This document shows, piece by piece, positions 8,099 through 19,149 of a DNA stretch of 64,000 bases (position 1 is the first letter of the stretch; each line of letters begins with the position of its first letter). The stretch is from contig CAKSKA010000008.1 in the NCBI GenBank assembly GCA_934464615.1, positions 10,440-74,439 on the forward strand, written 5' to 3'. Both the position numbers and the translations under genes were made by a program. The notes below the pieces were generated by a model. That model saw nothing but the letters and a program-made list of their open reading frames with translations, made no database searches and was not told the origin of the DNA. The DNA comes from an uncultured Eubacteriales bacterium. GTDB lineage: Bacteria > Bacillota > Clostridia > Oscillospirales > Acutalibacteraceae.

Positions 8099-10615
8099 TT
8101 ATTTGTTAAATAGGGAAATTATATAGGAGATTACAAGAGAAATAACCGGATAAATGAATATTATTCCCGAATCAAGCGGGGTAATTCCGTTGATAAAAGA
8201 ACTGTAGACATATACCACCGACATTATTACGGCAGCTATAATGTGGAAAACCGATAAACTTGTAACCGTACGTTTAATTTTTGCCGCGCGGTTGAATATT
8301 TTAAATATGTTGGCATTTGCCGGTCGGAATGCGGCACCGGCAGAAACACCGGCTTCGGGACTTGCGGCATTTTTGTACAACTGACTGCCCGAATTTCCCA
8401 TAACATAAGCGGAGCCTTCGTAAAGGCCGAAATAATCACAAATCATCTCACCCGTTAAATTGGGATCGCACGAATCCACAAGTACAACCACACCGCCGGA
8501 AGTAAGCTTTTGCAATTCTTCGGTTATGCGTTCTTCCGCGTTGTACTGAACTATAAGCAGAGCACACGGTTTATCATTGCTGGCAATGTAAACAGGGAAG
8601 TAGCCGTTACGCAGTATTTTTTTATCAACTTCTATAGGCGGTACCGAAATGCCGTGCGCTTCAAGCAAAGTACGGTTTCCGATGAACACATGACGGTTAT
8701 CAACCCAACCGCTTATGCCCATTCTGTCCTCATACTTAATGCTGTCTGCAATGGGTATGTCCTTATAACCTGTTTTAGCAATGTCCTCAAGTATATAAAA
8801 TACCGGACTGTCAATTTGCTTTGCCACGGCAGCGGCATCTAAAATTGTGCGGTCTATATTGTTTTTGTCAAGCGCCTGCATACTGTAAAGCGTTACCGTG
8901 CCCCGCGGGAAAAGGTCTAAAGAACTTACCGCAACGGCATTCGCACGCTCAATATCGCGCGCAGCATTGCTTCCCGCAATCATTGCGCCTGTTTTGTTAA
9001 GTTTGGAATTTGCCCGTTTAAGCGGAAGTATATCGGTAAATAAAAGCGTAGGGGAAAACGCAAATCCCAATAAAACATTAAGTACCAAAACGGCGGAAGT
9101 AAAGGAATGATTATAAATACCGAATACTGCTGCCGCACAAAACGATATTATTACCGACACTGCAATAAACGTGCCGAGCGCACCGTTCATATCGGCGTCG
9201 ATATAAGTGTGCTTTAAAAACTCCTGTATGTTTTCGGATTTTACACCGAGTCCGACCAACGCGTCGCCTTCAACATTATTTTTTGCCATTGCAAAAGTGA
9301 TCTGTCGGTCGTCAATAAATTTTATGGCGTATTTTTCTTTCTTAGTAGCTATTATACGGAAGTTGCCGAGTATATATGAATTGCGCATACACACGGCAAG
9401 ACATTTTATTAAATAAGTAACGGAAGTAAACAGCAAAAGATTGTACGGGTTAAGCGATTTGATAAGCGCGTATACCGTATAAAAAATTGCCGCAAAGGAA
9501 GTTATGGCAACCGTTGATTCCGGTAATTTTTGCGGTTTTGATAATGATTTAAGCGCGGTAAACACATCGTAATTTACAAGGCAGATTACAAAGAAAATTG
9601 CCGCCGAAATTAAAGAAAAGAATGATTGGTTTGTGTAAAGCGCATCATGTATAAAAGGTATTTTCGCACTTGCCATAATACCGGTAAGAATTAAGGTAAG
9701 TATAAGGCGTATACCGGCGCTTCTGGAATTGTGCAGCAACTGTGTACCTACACGCTTTGCGTCGCTGTATCCCAAATAATCGTTTTCCACCCGAAATTCT
9801 GCCGATGGTTCTTCGGTTAAAATATCGGTAAAAATGCGCTTGTCGGGATTTTTGTCGTCCTCAAACAGCTCGTCCTTTAAATCAATAATTTTAGTGCCGC
9901 TGCTTATGTCCTCGTAACTGCTTTTTGCGTCTATGGGAGAAAAACCGGCGGTTTTTCCGTCGTCCGAATTATCAATGTCGGAAATTGTGGGCAAAACCGT
10001 TGTTTTTTGCATATCAATTTCTTCGGTTTTCTGTTTGGGGGAAGCATCGGCTGCTATCGGCTTTGCTGCGTCGGCGCTTACGGTCGGATTTTGCTTGTGC
10101 GATAAATCGTCAAACGTAACCGAACCCATAAGATTTAACTTATCCAACAATTCTGCCGCTTTACTGCCGGAAGAATTTATAATTTCATCAATGCTTTGCA
10201 ATGTATAAGCCGGTTTTTCGGCAGATGCTTTTCCGCCGTTATCGGTAATGTAAGGCATACATTTTTCCAATAATGTTTCGCTGTCGTCGTGCTTTTTTTC
10301 TGTTATGGGATTATCCGGCTTTGCGGTATTCGGCACCGTAATGTCCGCAGGATTGCTTTTCGGCGCTTTTTTTTCGTTAGCGGTTTTAATCGCTTTTTCT
10401 TTAAGTGCCTGCAATGGAGATACGGCAGGCTCAGCGCCCGACATTTCAATGTTTTGGGTGTTTGTTTTTGTACCGTACAAAACTTCCTGCGGAGTCAATG
10501 CGTGCGGTGCAAAATGCTCGTCCTTTTTAAAAAACGATACGGCTTTTTCAGCCTTTTCTATATCAGCGTTTAAGGAATCATCAAAATTTTTTGAATGTCT
10601 TGATTTTGCAAACAA
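8099..10615 (-). CDS. Degenerate P-type ATPase-like membrane protein with long disordered N-terminus
   Basis: The 838-residue protein starts with about 280 hydrophilic, low-complexity residues rich in Lys, Asp, Ser and Ala. Membrane spans follow near 303-325, 330-355, 367-388, 392-410, 482-502 and 506-528, with two more near 786-806 and 814-836. Residues 540-740 follow the P1-type ATPase order: a KTGAMIAG segment like the region before the phosphorylation site, then SLDLFPRGTVTL where DKTGTLT should be, an N-domain-like part (GNRTLLEAHGI), and VDSCDPN where TGDN should be. The GDGxND hinge and a TGE motif are not seen. The fold therefore looks retained while the ATPase chemistry looks lost. 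Function is unknown; a sensing or scaffolding role is inference. It lies 22 bases downstream of rlmB. Confidence 0.65.
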   Translation of the reverse strand: MFAKSRHSKNFDDSLNADIEKAEKAVSFFKKDEHFAPHALTPQEVLYGTKTNTQNIEMSGAEPAVSPLQALKEKAIKTANEKKAPKSNPADITVPNTAKPDNPITEKKHDDSETLLEKCMPYITDNGGKASAEKPAYTLQSIDEIINSSGSKAAELLDKLNLMGSVTFDDLSHKQNPTVSADAAKPIAADASPKQKTEEIDMQKTTVLPTISDIDNSDDGKTAGFSPIDAKSSYEDISSGTKIIDLKDELFEDDKNPDKRIFTDILTEEPSAEFRVENDYLGYSDAKRVGTQLLHNSRSAGIRLILTLILTGIMASAKIPFIHDALYTNQSFFSLISAAIFFVICLVNYDVFTALKSLSKPQKLPESTVAITSFAAIFYTVYALIKSLNPYNLLLFTSVTYLIKCLAVCMRNSYILGNFRIIATKKEKYAIKFIDDRQITFAMAKNNVEGDALVGLGVKSENIQEFLKHTYIDADMNGALGTFIAVSVIISFCAAAVFGIYNHSFTSAVLVLNVLLGFAFSPTLLFTDILPLKRANSKLNKTGAMIAGSNAARDIERANAVAVSSLDLFPRGTVTLYSMQALDKNNIDRTILDAAAVAKQIDSPVFYILEDIAKTGYKDIPIADSIKYEDRMGISGWVDNRHVFIGNRTLLEAHGISVPPIEVDKKILRNGYFPVYIASNDKPCALLIVQYNAEERITEELQKLTSGGVVVLVDSCDPNLTGEMICDYFGLYEGSAYVMGNSGSQLYKNAASPEAGVSAGAAFRPANANIFKIFNRAAKIKRTVTSLSVFHIIAAVIMSVVYVYSSFINGITPLDSGIIFIYPVISLVISYIISLFNK

Positions 10616-10637
10616 TTCCTTTTCCTCCTAATTGATT

Positions 10638-11387
10638 TTATTTTGTGCGGGAGCGTACAACTTCGTACATCAAAACGCCTGCCGCTACGGACGCGTTAAG
10701 GGAATTGATTTTACCGCACATCGGCAAACTGATTATTCCGTCGCATTTTTCCGCGACAAGCCTGCCTATGCCTTTTCCTTCATTGCCTATAACTAAGGCT
10801 ACCGGTATATTGTAATCGGTTTTTGTGTAGTCACTGCCGTCCATATCGGCACCGAAAACCCAAATACCGTTCTTCTTTAAGTTTTCTATTTCATTGGATA
10901 TGTTTGTTACGCGTGCAACGCGCATATATTCAAGCGCACCGCTTGCACTTTTCGCAACCGTTGCATTTAATGAAGCCGAGCGTCGCTTCGGTATTATTAT
11001 TCCGTGTACGCCGCAGGCTTCGGCCGTACGGATTATTGCGCCTAAATTATGCGGATCCTCAATTTCATCGCAAATAATAATAAACGGATCCTCATTTTTT
11101 TCTTTTGCGTAATTTAAAATGTCGGCGGTAGTACAATATTCCTGCGTTGCAAACATAACCGCAACGCCTTGGTGATTTGCACCGCCGCAAAGATAATCGA
11201 GTTTTTGACTTGAAACTTCCTTAATAAGTATGCCTTTGGCAGAGCATTTTGCTATAATTGCGGTAACACTGCCGCCCGTAACGCCGTGCGCCACAAGCAA
11301 ACGGTCAATTTCTCTGCCCGAGCGGACGGCTTCCATAACGGAATTGCGTCCGCATATTATGTTAGAAACAAGAGTGCTGTCTTCCAC
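10638..11387 (-). CDS. rlmB: 23S rRNA / tRNA 2'-O-methyltransferase (TrmH/RlmB family)
   Basis: This SPOUT-class enzyme methylates a ribose 2'-OH, in RlmB at G2251 of 23S rRNA. The family signatures are ICGRNSVMEAV at the substrate-binding domain, DEIEDPHNLGAIIRTAEA (motif 1), VIGNEGKGI (motif 2) and ISLPMCGKINSLNASVAAG (motif 3 with the knot). The start is GTG at 11387, preceded by GGGAGG at about the right distance; a longer reading to 11432 would begin upstream of the predicted transcript start and is rejected. The 249-residue length is normal. It is the first gene of the minus-strand run down to tatD. Confidence 0.93.
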   Translation of the reverse strand: MEDSTLVSNIICGRNSVMEAVRSGREIDRLLVAHGVTGGSVTAIIAKCSAKGILIKEVSSQKLDYLCGGANHQGVAVMFATQEYCTTADILNYAKEKNEDPFIIICDEIEDPHNLGAIIRTAEACGVHGIIIPKRRSASLNATVAKSASGALEYMRVARVTNISNEIENLKKNGIWVFGADMDGSDYTKTDYNIPVALVIGNEGKGIGRLVAEKCDGIISLPMCGKINSLNASVAAGVLMYEVVRSRTK

Positions 11388-11415
11388 AGCAAAACCTCCC
11401 TGTATAATTACTTTT

Positions 11416-11443
11416 ATTATACAGTATAACACATTTTTGTCGA
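11416..11443 (-). promoter_or_regulatory. Sigma-A promoter for rlmB run
   Basis: On the minus strand TCGACA (11443-11438) and TATAAT (11421-11416) are 16 bases apart. Transcription would begin near 11409, just ahead of the GTG start of rlmB, and would serve the genes down to tatD. Confidence 0.7.
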
Positions 11444-11504
11444 AAATAGAAGTGCTATTTTATTAAATAAAGTATATTGTGAATATTTTTGCAAAATATA
11501 GTAA

Positions 11505-12779
<1,275 letters not shown>

Positions 12780-12784
12780 AAAAT

Positions 12785-12825
12785 TTCCGAACAGGCGGCA
12801 AGGTTCGTCTGTTCGGAATTCTTTT
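12785..12825 (+). terminator. Terminator after enolase
   Basis: A 10-base stem (12785-12794 with 12809-12818) around a 14-base loop ends in CTTTTT. It lies between convergent eno and mscL. On the minus strand A-rich DNA gives a weaker T run, so mscL may use it too. Confidence 0.75.
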
Positions 12826-12830
12826 TAAAA

Positions 12831-13310
12831 TTATTTCTCGGCGGCGTCTTCAAGCACAGATGTGCAATGCGGACAGCGTGTTGCCGTTATGTCAATTTCA
12901 CTTTTGCAAAAAGGACAAATTTTTGTTGTAGGTACTGTCACCGCTTCGGTTTCGCCCTTTTTAAATTTGTCGCCCAAATGCTCACTTATACTTTCAATTT
13001 TATTTACGGCTTTAACCATTAAGAAAATTATAAATGCCATAATAATAAAGTTAATTACCGATGTAATAAAAGCGCCGTAGTTAAGCGTGTTTGTAATAAC
13101 CGTGCCGTCTTCAAGTACTTTTTTGCCCAGCGTTATCTTAAGGTCGGAAAAATCAACACTGCCGAAAATGCCGAGAATAGGGGATATAATATTATCGGTA
13201 AGGCTTGTAACAATATCCTTAAAAGCGGCACCGATAATAACGCCGACCGCTAAATCCATTACGTTGCCTTTGGTTATAAACGTGCGAAATTCCCTTAAAA
13301 ACTTTTTCAT
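12831..13310 (-). CDS. mscL: Large-conductance mechanosensitive channel with C-terminal zinc ribbon
   Basis: MscL forms a pentameric pore that opens on osmotic downshock. Residues 1-105 match the family: amphipathic N-terminus ([23 protein letters not shown]), first span with the GxxxG-like pore helix, periplasmic loop and second span. The C-terminus differs from the usual short helical bundle: after a linker it carries [10 protein letters not shown]...CPHC, a four-Cys zinc ribbon near residues 132-150. Such fusions are known in Firmicutes but their role is unclear. It starts 5 bases after the alr stop and is the last gene of the hprK-to-mscL run. Confidence 0.95.
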   Translation of the reverse strand: MKKFLREFRTFITKGNVMDLAVGVIIGAAFKDIVTSLTDNIISPILGIFGSVDFSDLKITLGKKVLEDGTVITNTLNYGAFITSVINFIIMAFIIFLMVKAVNKIESISEHLGDKFKKGETEAVTVPTTKICPFCKSEIDITATRCPHCTSVLEDAAEK

Positions 13311-13315
13311 TTAAA

Positions 13316-14449
13316 TCACCTTTTATCTGTAAAAATCCTCGGCACTCTGCCGGTAATACCGCATATTATTTCATAATTTACGGTTTGCGCCTTTTCGGCG
13401 ACTTCCTCTACGGGTAACCCTTTGCCGAAAAGTATAACCTCATCTCCGGATTTTACATTTTCAATATCGCTTACATCCACCATCATTTGATCCATACATA
13501 CTTTGCCGAGTATCTTTGCACGTTTTGAGTGTATAAGCACTTCACCCGTGTTTGAAAGCAAGCGCGGGTATCCGTCCGCATATCCTGCCGTTACCGTTGC
13601 GATTTTTAGATCCCTGTCGGCAGTAAATGTCCTGCCGTAACTGACCGTTTCGCCGGCGGATATTGTTTTAACCATGGAAACTACGGATTTTAAGGTCATA
13701 ACAGGCTCAAAACTGTACGGCAAATCAATTTCCGTACTGGGTGTAAGTCCGTAAAGTATAATGCCCGGACGTATATAATCACTGCGGAAATCCGTATCCA
13801 AAATGCTTGCCGCGGAATTGCTGCAGTGATGCACGGGTATTTTAACGCCTTTATTTTCAATCTCATTTGCGGCACGCACAAATCTGTCGTATTGGCTGCG
13901 TGTAAACTGCCCATCGTCGGCGTTATTGCTGTCTGCAACGGCAAAATGGGTAAATATGCCTTCAAATTCAAGATTTTCAAGGCGTACCGCCTCAAGTATT
14001 TCATTTATGCCGTTTAAATTTTCATCTCGGCAGTCAAATCCCAAACGCGCCATTCCCGTATCAAGTTTTATATGTACTTTAACCGTAACGTTTGCGTTTT
14101 TTGCCGCAGACGATAACTGCTTTGCATATTCAAGGGAAAAAAGAGTCTGCAAAATCTTGTTTTCCGCAAGTTGAGCAGCGCAGTTAGGCGGGGTATAACC
14201 GAGTATTAAAACGGGACTTTTAATACCGTATTCCCGCAGCAGAAGTGCTTCGTCAAGATTTGAAACCGCAAACGCGTCGGCACCGTTCTTTTCAAGCAGA
14301 GTTGCAACTTCTTTTGCATGGTGACCGTAAGCGTCGGCTTTAACCACCGCCATAATTTTGCTTTTGCCGGCATGTTCTTTAATAATTTCAAAATTATGTT
14401 TTAGGGCGGCAATGTCAATTTCAGCCCAGGTTCTGCGTAAAAAATCCAT
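13316..14449 (-). CDS. alr: Alanine racemase
   Basis: This PLP enzyme makes D-alanine for peptidoglycan. The 377-residue protein has the PLP-lysine motif AVVKADAYGHH near residue 38, the LDTGMARLG segment, the HxxNSA stretch (HHCSNSAA), RPGIILYG and the C-terminal barrel with the second catalytic Tyr region and CMDQMMVDV. The ATG at 14449 is preceded by GGAAGG. It lies between pfkA and mscL on the same strand; the 124 bases upstream contain one imperfect hairpin but no convincing terminator. Confidence 0.96.
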   Translation of the reverse strand: MDFLRRTWAEIDIAALKHNFEIIKEHAGKSKIMAVVKADAYGHHAKEVATLLEKNGADAFAVSNLDEALLLREYGIKSPVLILGYTPPNCAAQLAENKILQTLFSLEYAKQLSSAAKNANVTVKVHIKLDTGMARLGFDCRDENLNGINEILEAVRLENLEFEGIFTHFAVADSNNADDGQFTRSQYDRFVRAANEIENKGVKIPVHHCSNSAASILDTDFRSDYIRPGIILYGLTPSTEIDLPYSFEPVMTLKSVVSMVKTISAGETVSYGRTFTADRDLKIATVTAGYADGYPRLLSNTGEVLIHSKRAKILGKVCMDQMMVDVSDIENVKSGDEVILFGKGLPVEEVAEKAQTVNYEIICGITGRVPRIFTDKR

Positions 14450-14469
14450 TTAAAACCTTCCTTAAAGCA

Positions 14470-14506
14470 GCATACACGCCGACAAACTTAAATCGAGCGT
14501 GCATGC
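14470..14506 (-). other. Imperfect hairpin in the pfkA-alr gap
   Basis: Two 10-base arms (14470-14479 and 14497-14506) pair with one G-U. No T run follows on the minus strand, so it is not a standard terminator. It lies about 20 bases before the alr start and could be an RNA stability or processing structure. Confidence 0.35.
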
Positions 14507-14573
14507 GTAATAATATTTGTTACTGTAAAATTTATAATTGTGCAAACGGTTAGGATTAACGAGTCCTGTCACA

Positions 14574-15542
14574 CTAAATTGATATTTCGTTTGCCATATT
14601 GTATGCGGCAAAATCAAACGGTTTAACCATTGCAAGTGCTTCGTAAATATCGTAATTTACAATCTTGTTTTCACGGTAGGCTATAACACGGTTTCCTATG
14701 CCTTGCTTTAACAGTTTTACGGCTTCGTAACCCATTTCGCTGGCCATAACGCGATCTCTTACCGTCGGACTTCCGCCGCGCTGTACGTGGCCGAGTACGG
14801 TAGCCCTTGTTTCAATACCGGTCGTCTGTTCAATTTTTTCAGCCATATCGTAAACCTTGCCTATGCCTTCGGCTACAACAACTATAAAGTGCATTTTTCC
14901 GGTCTTTTTGGTCATTTCTATACGGTCAATAACGTCACGCTGCAAGTCAAACTTAACTTCGGGCACCAAAATCGCAGTTGCACCTACGGCTATACCTGTC
15001 TGCAGCGCAATCCATCCGGCGTGGCGTCCCATTACCTCAACTACACTGCAGCGCTCATGCGACTGTGTTGTATCACGCAGTTTATCCACCATTTCCATTG
15101 CGGTGTTCATTGCGGTATCAAAACCGATTGTATATTCGGTAGAAGAAATATCGTTATCAATAGTACCGGGCAGACCTACGCAGGGTATACCTTTAAGAGA
15201 CAGATCGCGCGCACCCCTGTAAGAGCCATCGCCGCCTATAACAACAATTCCGTCAATTCCGAACTTTTTGCAGTTTTCAACCGCAAGGTTAAGTCCTTCT
15301 TCTGTTTTAAAAAGCGGACTTCTTGCAGTATAAAGCACAGTACCGCCGCGGTGAATAATATCCGAAACCGAGCGTACGTTTAAGTCAATTATATCTCCCT
15401 CAATAAGTCCGTTGTAACCGCGCATAATGCCTTTTACATTAAGTCCCATTGCAACAGCGCTTCTTACAACCGAGCGTACCGCCGCGTTCATACCCGGCGC
15501 GTCGCCGCCGCTGGTTAAAACACCTATTGTTTTAATTTCCAT
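14574..15542 (-). CDS. pfkA: ATP-dependent 6-phosphofructokinase
   Basis: This enzyme phosphorylates fructose-6-phosphate in glycolysis. The 322-residue length is normal for the bacterial tetrameric enzyme. Visible motifs are GVLTSGGDAPGMNAAVR, GGDGSYRGA with Gly at the ATP-specific position (PPi-dependent enzymes have Asp there), PGTIDNDI with catalytic Asp, MGRHAGW and GHVQRGG. The ATG at 15542 is chosen because GGAG lies eight bases ahead of it; a GTG nine bases further upstream would touch the ribosome site. It follows dnaE in the same direction, as in many Firmicutes. Confidence 0.97.
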   Translation of the reverse strand: MEIKTIGVLTSGGDAPGMNAAVRSVVRSAVAMGLNVKGIMRGYNGLIEGDIIDLNVRSVSDIIHRGGTVLYTARSPLFKTEEGLNLAVENCKKFGIDGIVVIGGDGSYRGARDLSLKGIPCVGLPGTIDNDISSTEYTIGFDTAMNTAMEMVDKLRDTTQSHERCSVVEVMGRHAGWIALQTGIAVGATAILVPEVKFDLQRDVIDRIEMTKKTGKMHFIVVVAEGIGKVYDMAEKIEQTTGIETRATVLGHVQRGGSPTVRDRVMASEMGYEAVKLLKQGIGNRVIAYRENKIVNYDIYEALAMVKPFDFAAYNMANEISI

Positions 15543-15619
15543 ATATCTCACTCCAAAATAAAAATGTTAAATAAAGATCATTTAAACACACTGCAGATAT
15601 TATAAAACAAAATTTAAAA

Positions 15620-18600
15620 TTATTCAACAGTTTTTACGTTATTATGTCCCACAATTTTTGAAATTTGCAAAAGGACGTCCTTATTTGGCGCTATCTTTAA
15701 GTTATTCGGCGCCGCAAAACGCTTTTTTGTATCTGCACAGTAAAGTATAACGGGGCTGTTGCCGGGATTGTTTGCAAATATATTTTTTAAAACGCCCACA
15801 CAAGCGCTTTTAATTGACGGGATACGAATGTAAACCGCAGGATTTTTAATTCCTGTTTGTTCGGTGTTGTCCGCAACTGCTTTCGCCTGATGATTTAACT
15901 CTGTCTGTTTTGCGGAAACGGGGACGGGTAAAATTCTGTCGCATACGATTTCAGTCGGTCGGTCCTCACGTTCGGATACTTTTCCGCCTATCAATACAAC
16001 CGAATTTTCCGTAATTGCGTTCCTGTTTGCAGCGTACACAGCGTCAAACACCGTAATACCGATACTTCCCGTCATATCCTCGGCATCGGCATAGCATATG
16101 ATTTTATTGCTTTTAAGCGTTTTTGTTTTAATTCCGCTAAGCACTGCTATAAGGCTTACACGCTGTCCGTCACGGTACTTGCCTGCGTTTATCTGTGCAC
16201 ATAAGGCAACCCGACTTTGTTTAATGTAATTTTCGTACTCTTTAAGCGGATGTCCGGAAAAATACATACCCGTAGCTTCTTTTTCGGATTTTAAAAGCTC
16301 GCTGTACGGCATTTCGGGAACATCTGGCAATTTCACTTCCGCGGCATTTTCTTCGTTTCCGAATAAATTCATCTGTCCGCCCGAAGTATAGCGTGCTTCG
16401 TCATTTACCGCCGCAATAACTGCGTCAATTCCGAATATCATACTGCGGCGATTATTCCCGAGCGAATCCATAGCGCCGCTTTTAATAAGTGCTTCAAGCG
16501 CTCGACGGTTAAGATCCCTGCACATAACACGTCGGCAAAAGTCGTACATATTTTTAAATGCTCCGCCGTTTGTCCTTTGCCGTACAATATTATCTATAAG
16601 CGACGTGCCTATATTTTTTACAGCCGACAGTCCAAAGCGGATTTTGCCGTTTTTACCGCTGAAATCCGCAAAACTGTACTGAACATTCGGCGGTAAAATT
16701 TTTACGCCCAGCCGCTTACACTCTCCCGAATATTGCGCCGCTTTTGCGTTGCTTTCCGCCGAACACGAAAAAAGCGCCGCAAGGTATTCGGCGGGGTAAC
16801 GGCACTTAAGGTAAGCCGTACGGTATGAAATTATACCGTATGCCGCCGCATGCGCTTTGTTAAACGCATAAGATGCAAAGGACGACATATCGTCAAATAT
16901 TTTGTTTGCAATATTTTCGGGCACACCTCGGTTTACCGCGCCTTCGCATATGGTATTGCCGTTTTCATCCTTTTCGCCGTAAACAAATGCGTGACGTTCT
17001 TTTTGCATTACGTCGTGCTTTTTTTTGGAAACCGCACGCCTTACAATATCCGCCCTGCCAAGCGAGTAACCGGCAAGACTTCGGCATATCTGCATTACCT
17101 GTTCCTGATATACAATGCACCCGTAGGTTACTTTAAGAATAGGCTCAAGAAGTGGGTGAGCATATTTAACATCCTGCGGATTATGCCTGTTGTGGATATA
17201 TGTGGGAATCGAGTCCATAGGTCCCGGTCGGTAAAGGGAAAGAATTGCTATTAAATCTTCAATATTTTCAGGCACAAACTGGCGCAGTACATTTTTCATA
17301 CCTTCGCTTTCAAATTGAAAAACGCCGTCGGTATAACCCTGCGCCATCATATCAAGCGTCGCTTTGTCGTCAAGCGGGATTTTTTCAATGTCAAAATCGG
17401 GATACTCCTGCCTTACGGCCTTTTGCGCGCGGTCTATAACGGTTATGTTCCTAAGTCCCAAAAAGTCCATTTTTAAAAGCCCTAATTCGTCAAGTGCCGT
17501 CATTGTATATTGTGTTACAACGGCGTCGTCATTTTTGGAAAGGGGAACATATTCGCTTAAATCCCTGTCTGATATTACAACGCCTGCCGCATGTGTGGAG
17601 GCGTTTCTCGGCATACCTTCAAGCCGCATTGCCATATCTATAACCGATTTAACCGAATCGTCGGTTTCATACATATTTTTAAGTTCGGCGGATTTTTCAA
17701 GCGCCGACTTTATGGTGATTTTAAGTTCCTGCGGAATCAGCTTTGCGACCTTGTCGCATATATTGTACGGCACATCCATTACACGCCCTACATCGCGCAC
17801 TGCCGCCCTTGCCGCCATTGTACCGAAAGTAACTATTTGCGCCACACGGTCACTGCCGTATTTTTCAACAACGTAATCTATAACCTTTTGCCTGTTTACA
17901 TAGCAAAAGTCAATATCAAAATCCGGCATTGACACACGTTCCGGATTTAAAAATCTTTCAAAAAGCAGGTCGTATTTAAGCGGATCTATTCCGGTAATGC
18001 CTATGCAGTAAGCCGCAATGCTTGCGGCACCGCTGCCTCGCCCCGGACCTACGGGAATGCCGTGCTGTTTTGCGTAATTTACAAAATCGGCGACTATAAG
18101 GTAGTAGTCGACATATCCCATTTTGTTTATTACATCAAGTTCGTAATCAAGCCGTTGCGTCGCCGCTTTCGGCGGATTTTCGGTATAGTTTTTATAAAGT
18201 CCCTTATAGCAAAGGTCCTTAAAATATTCAAAATGGTCACGGTCGCCTATATCAAAATACGGCAGTTTGATTTTGCCGAATTCAAAATCAAAATTACACA
18301 TATCGGCGATTTTTTGTGTGTTTTCAATTGCTTGCACGGCAGTGGGGAAAAGGGCAGCCATTTCGCTTTCGCTTTTTAAATAAAACTCATTGGTTTTAAA
18401 TTCAAGCGCGTTTTCGTCGTTTAACTTTTTACCTGTCTGTATGCACAAAAGCACCTTGTGTGCGGTATGGTCTTCCTTTTTTATATAATGCACATCGTTT
18501 GTCGCGACAAGCGGAATACCTGTATTTTTCGATATTTTAATTAATCCCGCGTTTACCTGTTTCTGCTCGTAAATACCGTGGTCCTGCAATTCAAGGTAGT

Positions 18601-19108
18601 AGTTTCCGTCCCCGAATACTTTGTTAAACCAAAGTGCGGAACTTTGCGCGGCATCCATATCTCCTTTTAAAATAAGCCGCGGTATTTCACCGGCAAGGCA
18701 GGCGGAAAGGCAAACAAGTCCTTCGCTGTGCTGCTGCAGCAGTTGTTTGTCTATGCGCGGTTTTGAATAAAATCCCTGTGTAAAACCTAATGACACCATT
18801 TTTATAAGGTTTTTATATCCGGTAAGATTTTTGCATAAAAGTACAAGGTGGGTGTACTCGCTGTCATAAAATTTTTCCTTATCCGTCATCGAACGTGCTG
18901 CGACATATACCTCGCAGCCTATAATTGGCTTTATGCCTGCTTGTTTTGCTTTTTTATAAAACTCCACTGCGCCGTACATTACGCCGTGGTCGGTCAAGGC
19001 AACGGCGTTTTGACCTAATTCTTTTGCGGCGCATATAAGTCCTTCTATACGGCAGCAGCCGTCAAGCAGACTGTATTCGCTATGCACATGTAAATGAACG
19101 AATCCCAT
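15620..19108 (-). CDS. dnaE: DNA polymerase III alpha subunit, DnaE type
   Basis: This replicative polymerase of 1162 residues opens with the PHP phosphoesterase domain (FVHLHVHSEYSLLDG, later GCEVYVAA), then the family C catalytic core with PGRGSGAAS and the metal-binding PDFDIDF, a fingers domain (SLYRPGPMD, QFESEG), a helix-hairpin-helix segment (LGNNRRSM) and a C-terminal OB fold (GSIGITVFD). No proofreading exonuclease domain is present, as expected for DnaE rather than PolC; in Firmicutes it extends primers on the lagging strand beside PolC. The whiA gene lies 42 bases upstream and pfkA 77 bases downstream on the same strand. Confidence 0.97.
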   Translation of the reverse strand: MGFVHLHVHSEYSLLDGCCRIEGLICAAKELGQNAVALTDHGVMYGAVEFYKKAKQAGIKPIIGCEVYVAARSMTDKEKFYDSEYTHLVLLCKNLTGYKNLIKMVSLGFTQGFYSKPRIDKQLLQQHSEGLVCLSACLAGEIPRLILKGDMDAAQSSALWFNKVFGDGNYYLELQDHGIYEQKQVNAGLIKISKNTGIPLVATNDVHYIKKEDHTAHKVLLCIQTGKKLNDENALEFKTNEFYLKSESEMAALFPTAVQAIENTQKIADMCNFDFEFGKIKLPYFDIGDRDHFEYFKDLCYKGLYKNYTENPPKAATQRLDYELDVINKMGYVDYYLIVADFVNYAKQHGIPVGPGRGSGAASIAAYCIGITGIDPLKYDLLFERFLNPERVSMPDFDIDFCYVNRQKVIDYVVEKYGSDRVAQIVTFGTMAARAAVRDVGRVMDVPYNICDKVAKLIPQELKITIKSALEKSAELKNMYETDDSVKSVIDMAMRLEGMPRNASTHAAGVVISDRDLSEYVPLSKNDDAVVTQYTMTALDELGLLKMDFLGLRNITVIDRAQKAVRQEYPDFDIEKIPLDDKATLDMMAQGYTDGVFQFESEGMKNVLRQFVPENIEDLIAILSLYRPGPMDSIPTYIHNRHNPQDVKYAHPLLEPILKVTYGCIVYQEQVMQICRSLAGYSLGRADIVRRAVSKKKHDVMQKERHAFVYGEKDENGNTICEGAVNRGVPENIANKIFDDMSSFASYAFNKAHAAAYGIISYRTAYLKCRYPAEYLAALFSCSAESNAKAAQYSGECKRLGVKILPPNVQYSFADFSGKNGKIRFGLSAVKNIGTSLIDNIVRQRTNGGAFKNMYDFCRRVMCRDLNRRALEALIKSGAMDSLGNNRRSMIFGIDAVIAAVNDEARYTSGGQMNLFGNEENAAEVKLPDVPEMPYSELLKSEKEATGMYFSGHPLKEYENYIKQSRVALCAQINAGKYRDGQRVSLIAVLSGIKTKTLKSNKIICYADAEDMTGSIGITVFDAVYAANRNAITENSVVLIGGKVSEREDRPTEIVCDRILPVPVSAKQTELNHQAKAVADNTEQTGIKNPAVYIRIPSIKSACVGVLKNIFANNPGNSPVILYCADTKKRFAAPNNLKIAPNKDVLLQISKIVGHNNVKTVE

Positions 19109-19149
19109 AAATCAAGACACCGTCCTTTCGGTTTTACTATTATCATATT

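Noticed and set aside
11388..11432. Longer N-terminus for rlmB
   Set aside because: It would start upstream of the predicted transcription start and adds residues absent from the family; GTG at 11387 has a good ribosome site.
14470..14506. Terminator for pfkA
   Set aside because: The stem is imperfect and no T run follows on the minus strand; listed only as a hairpin.
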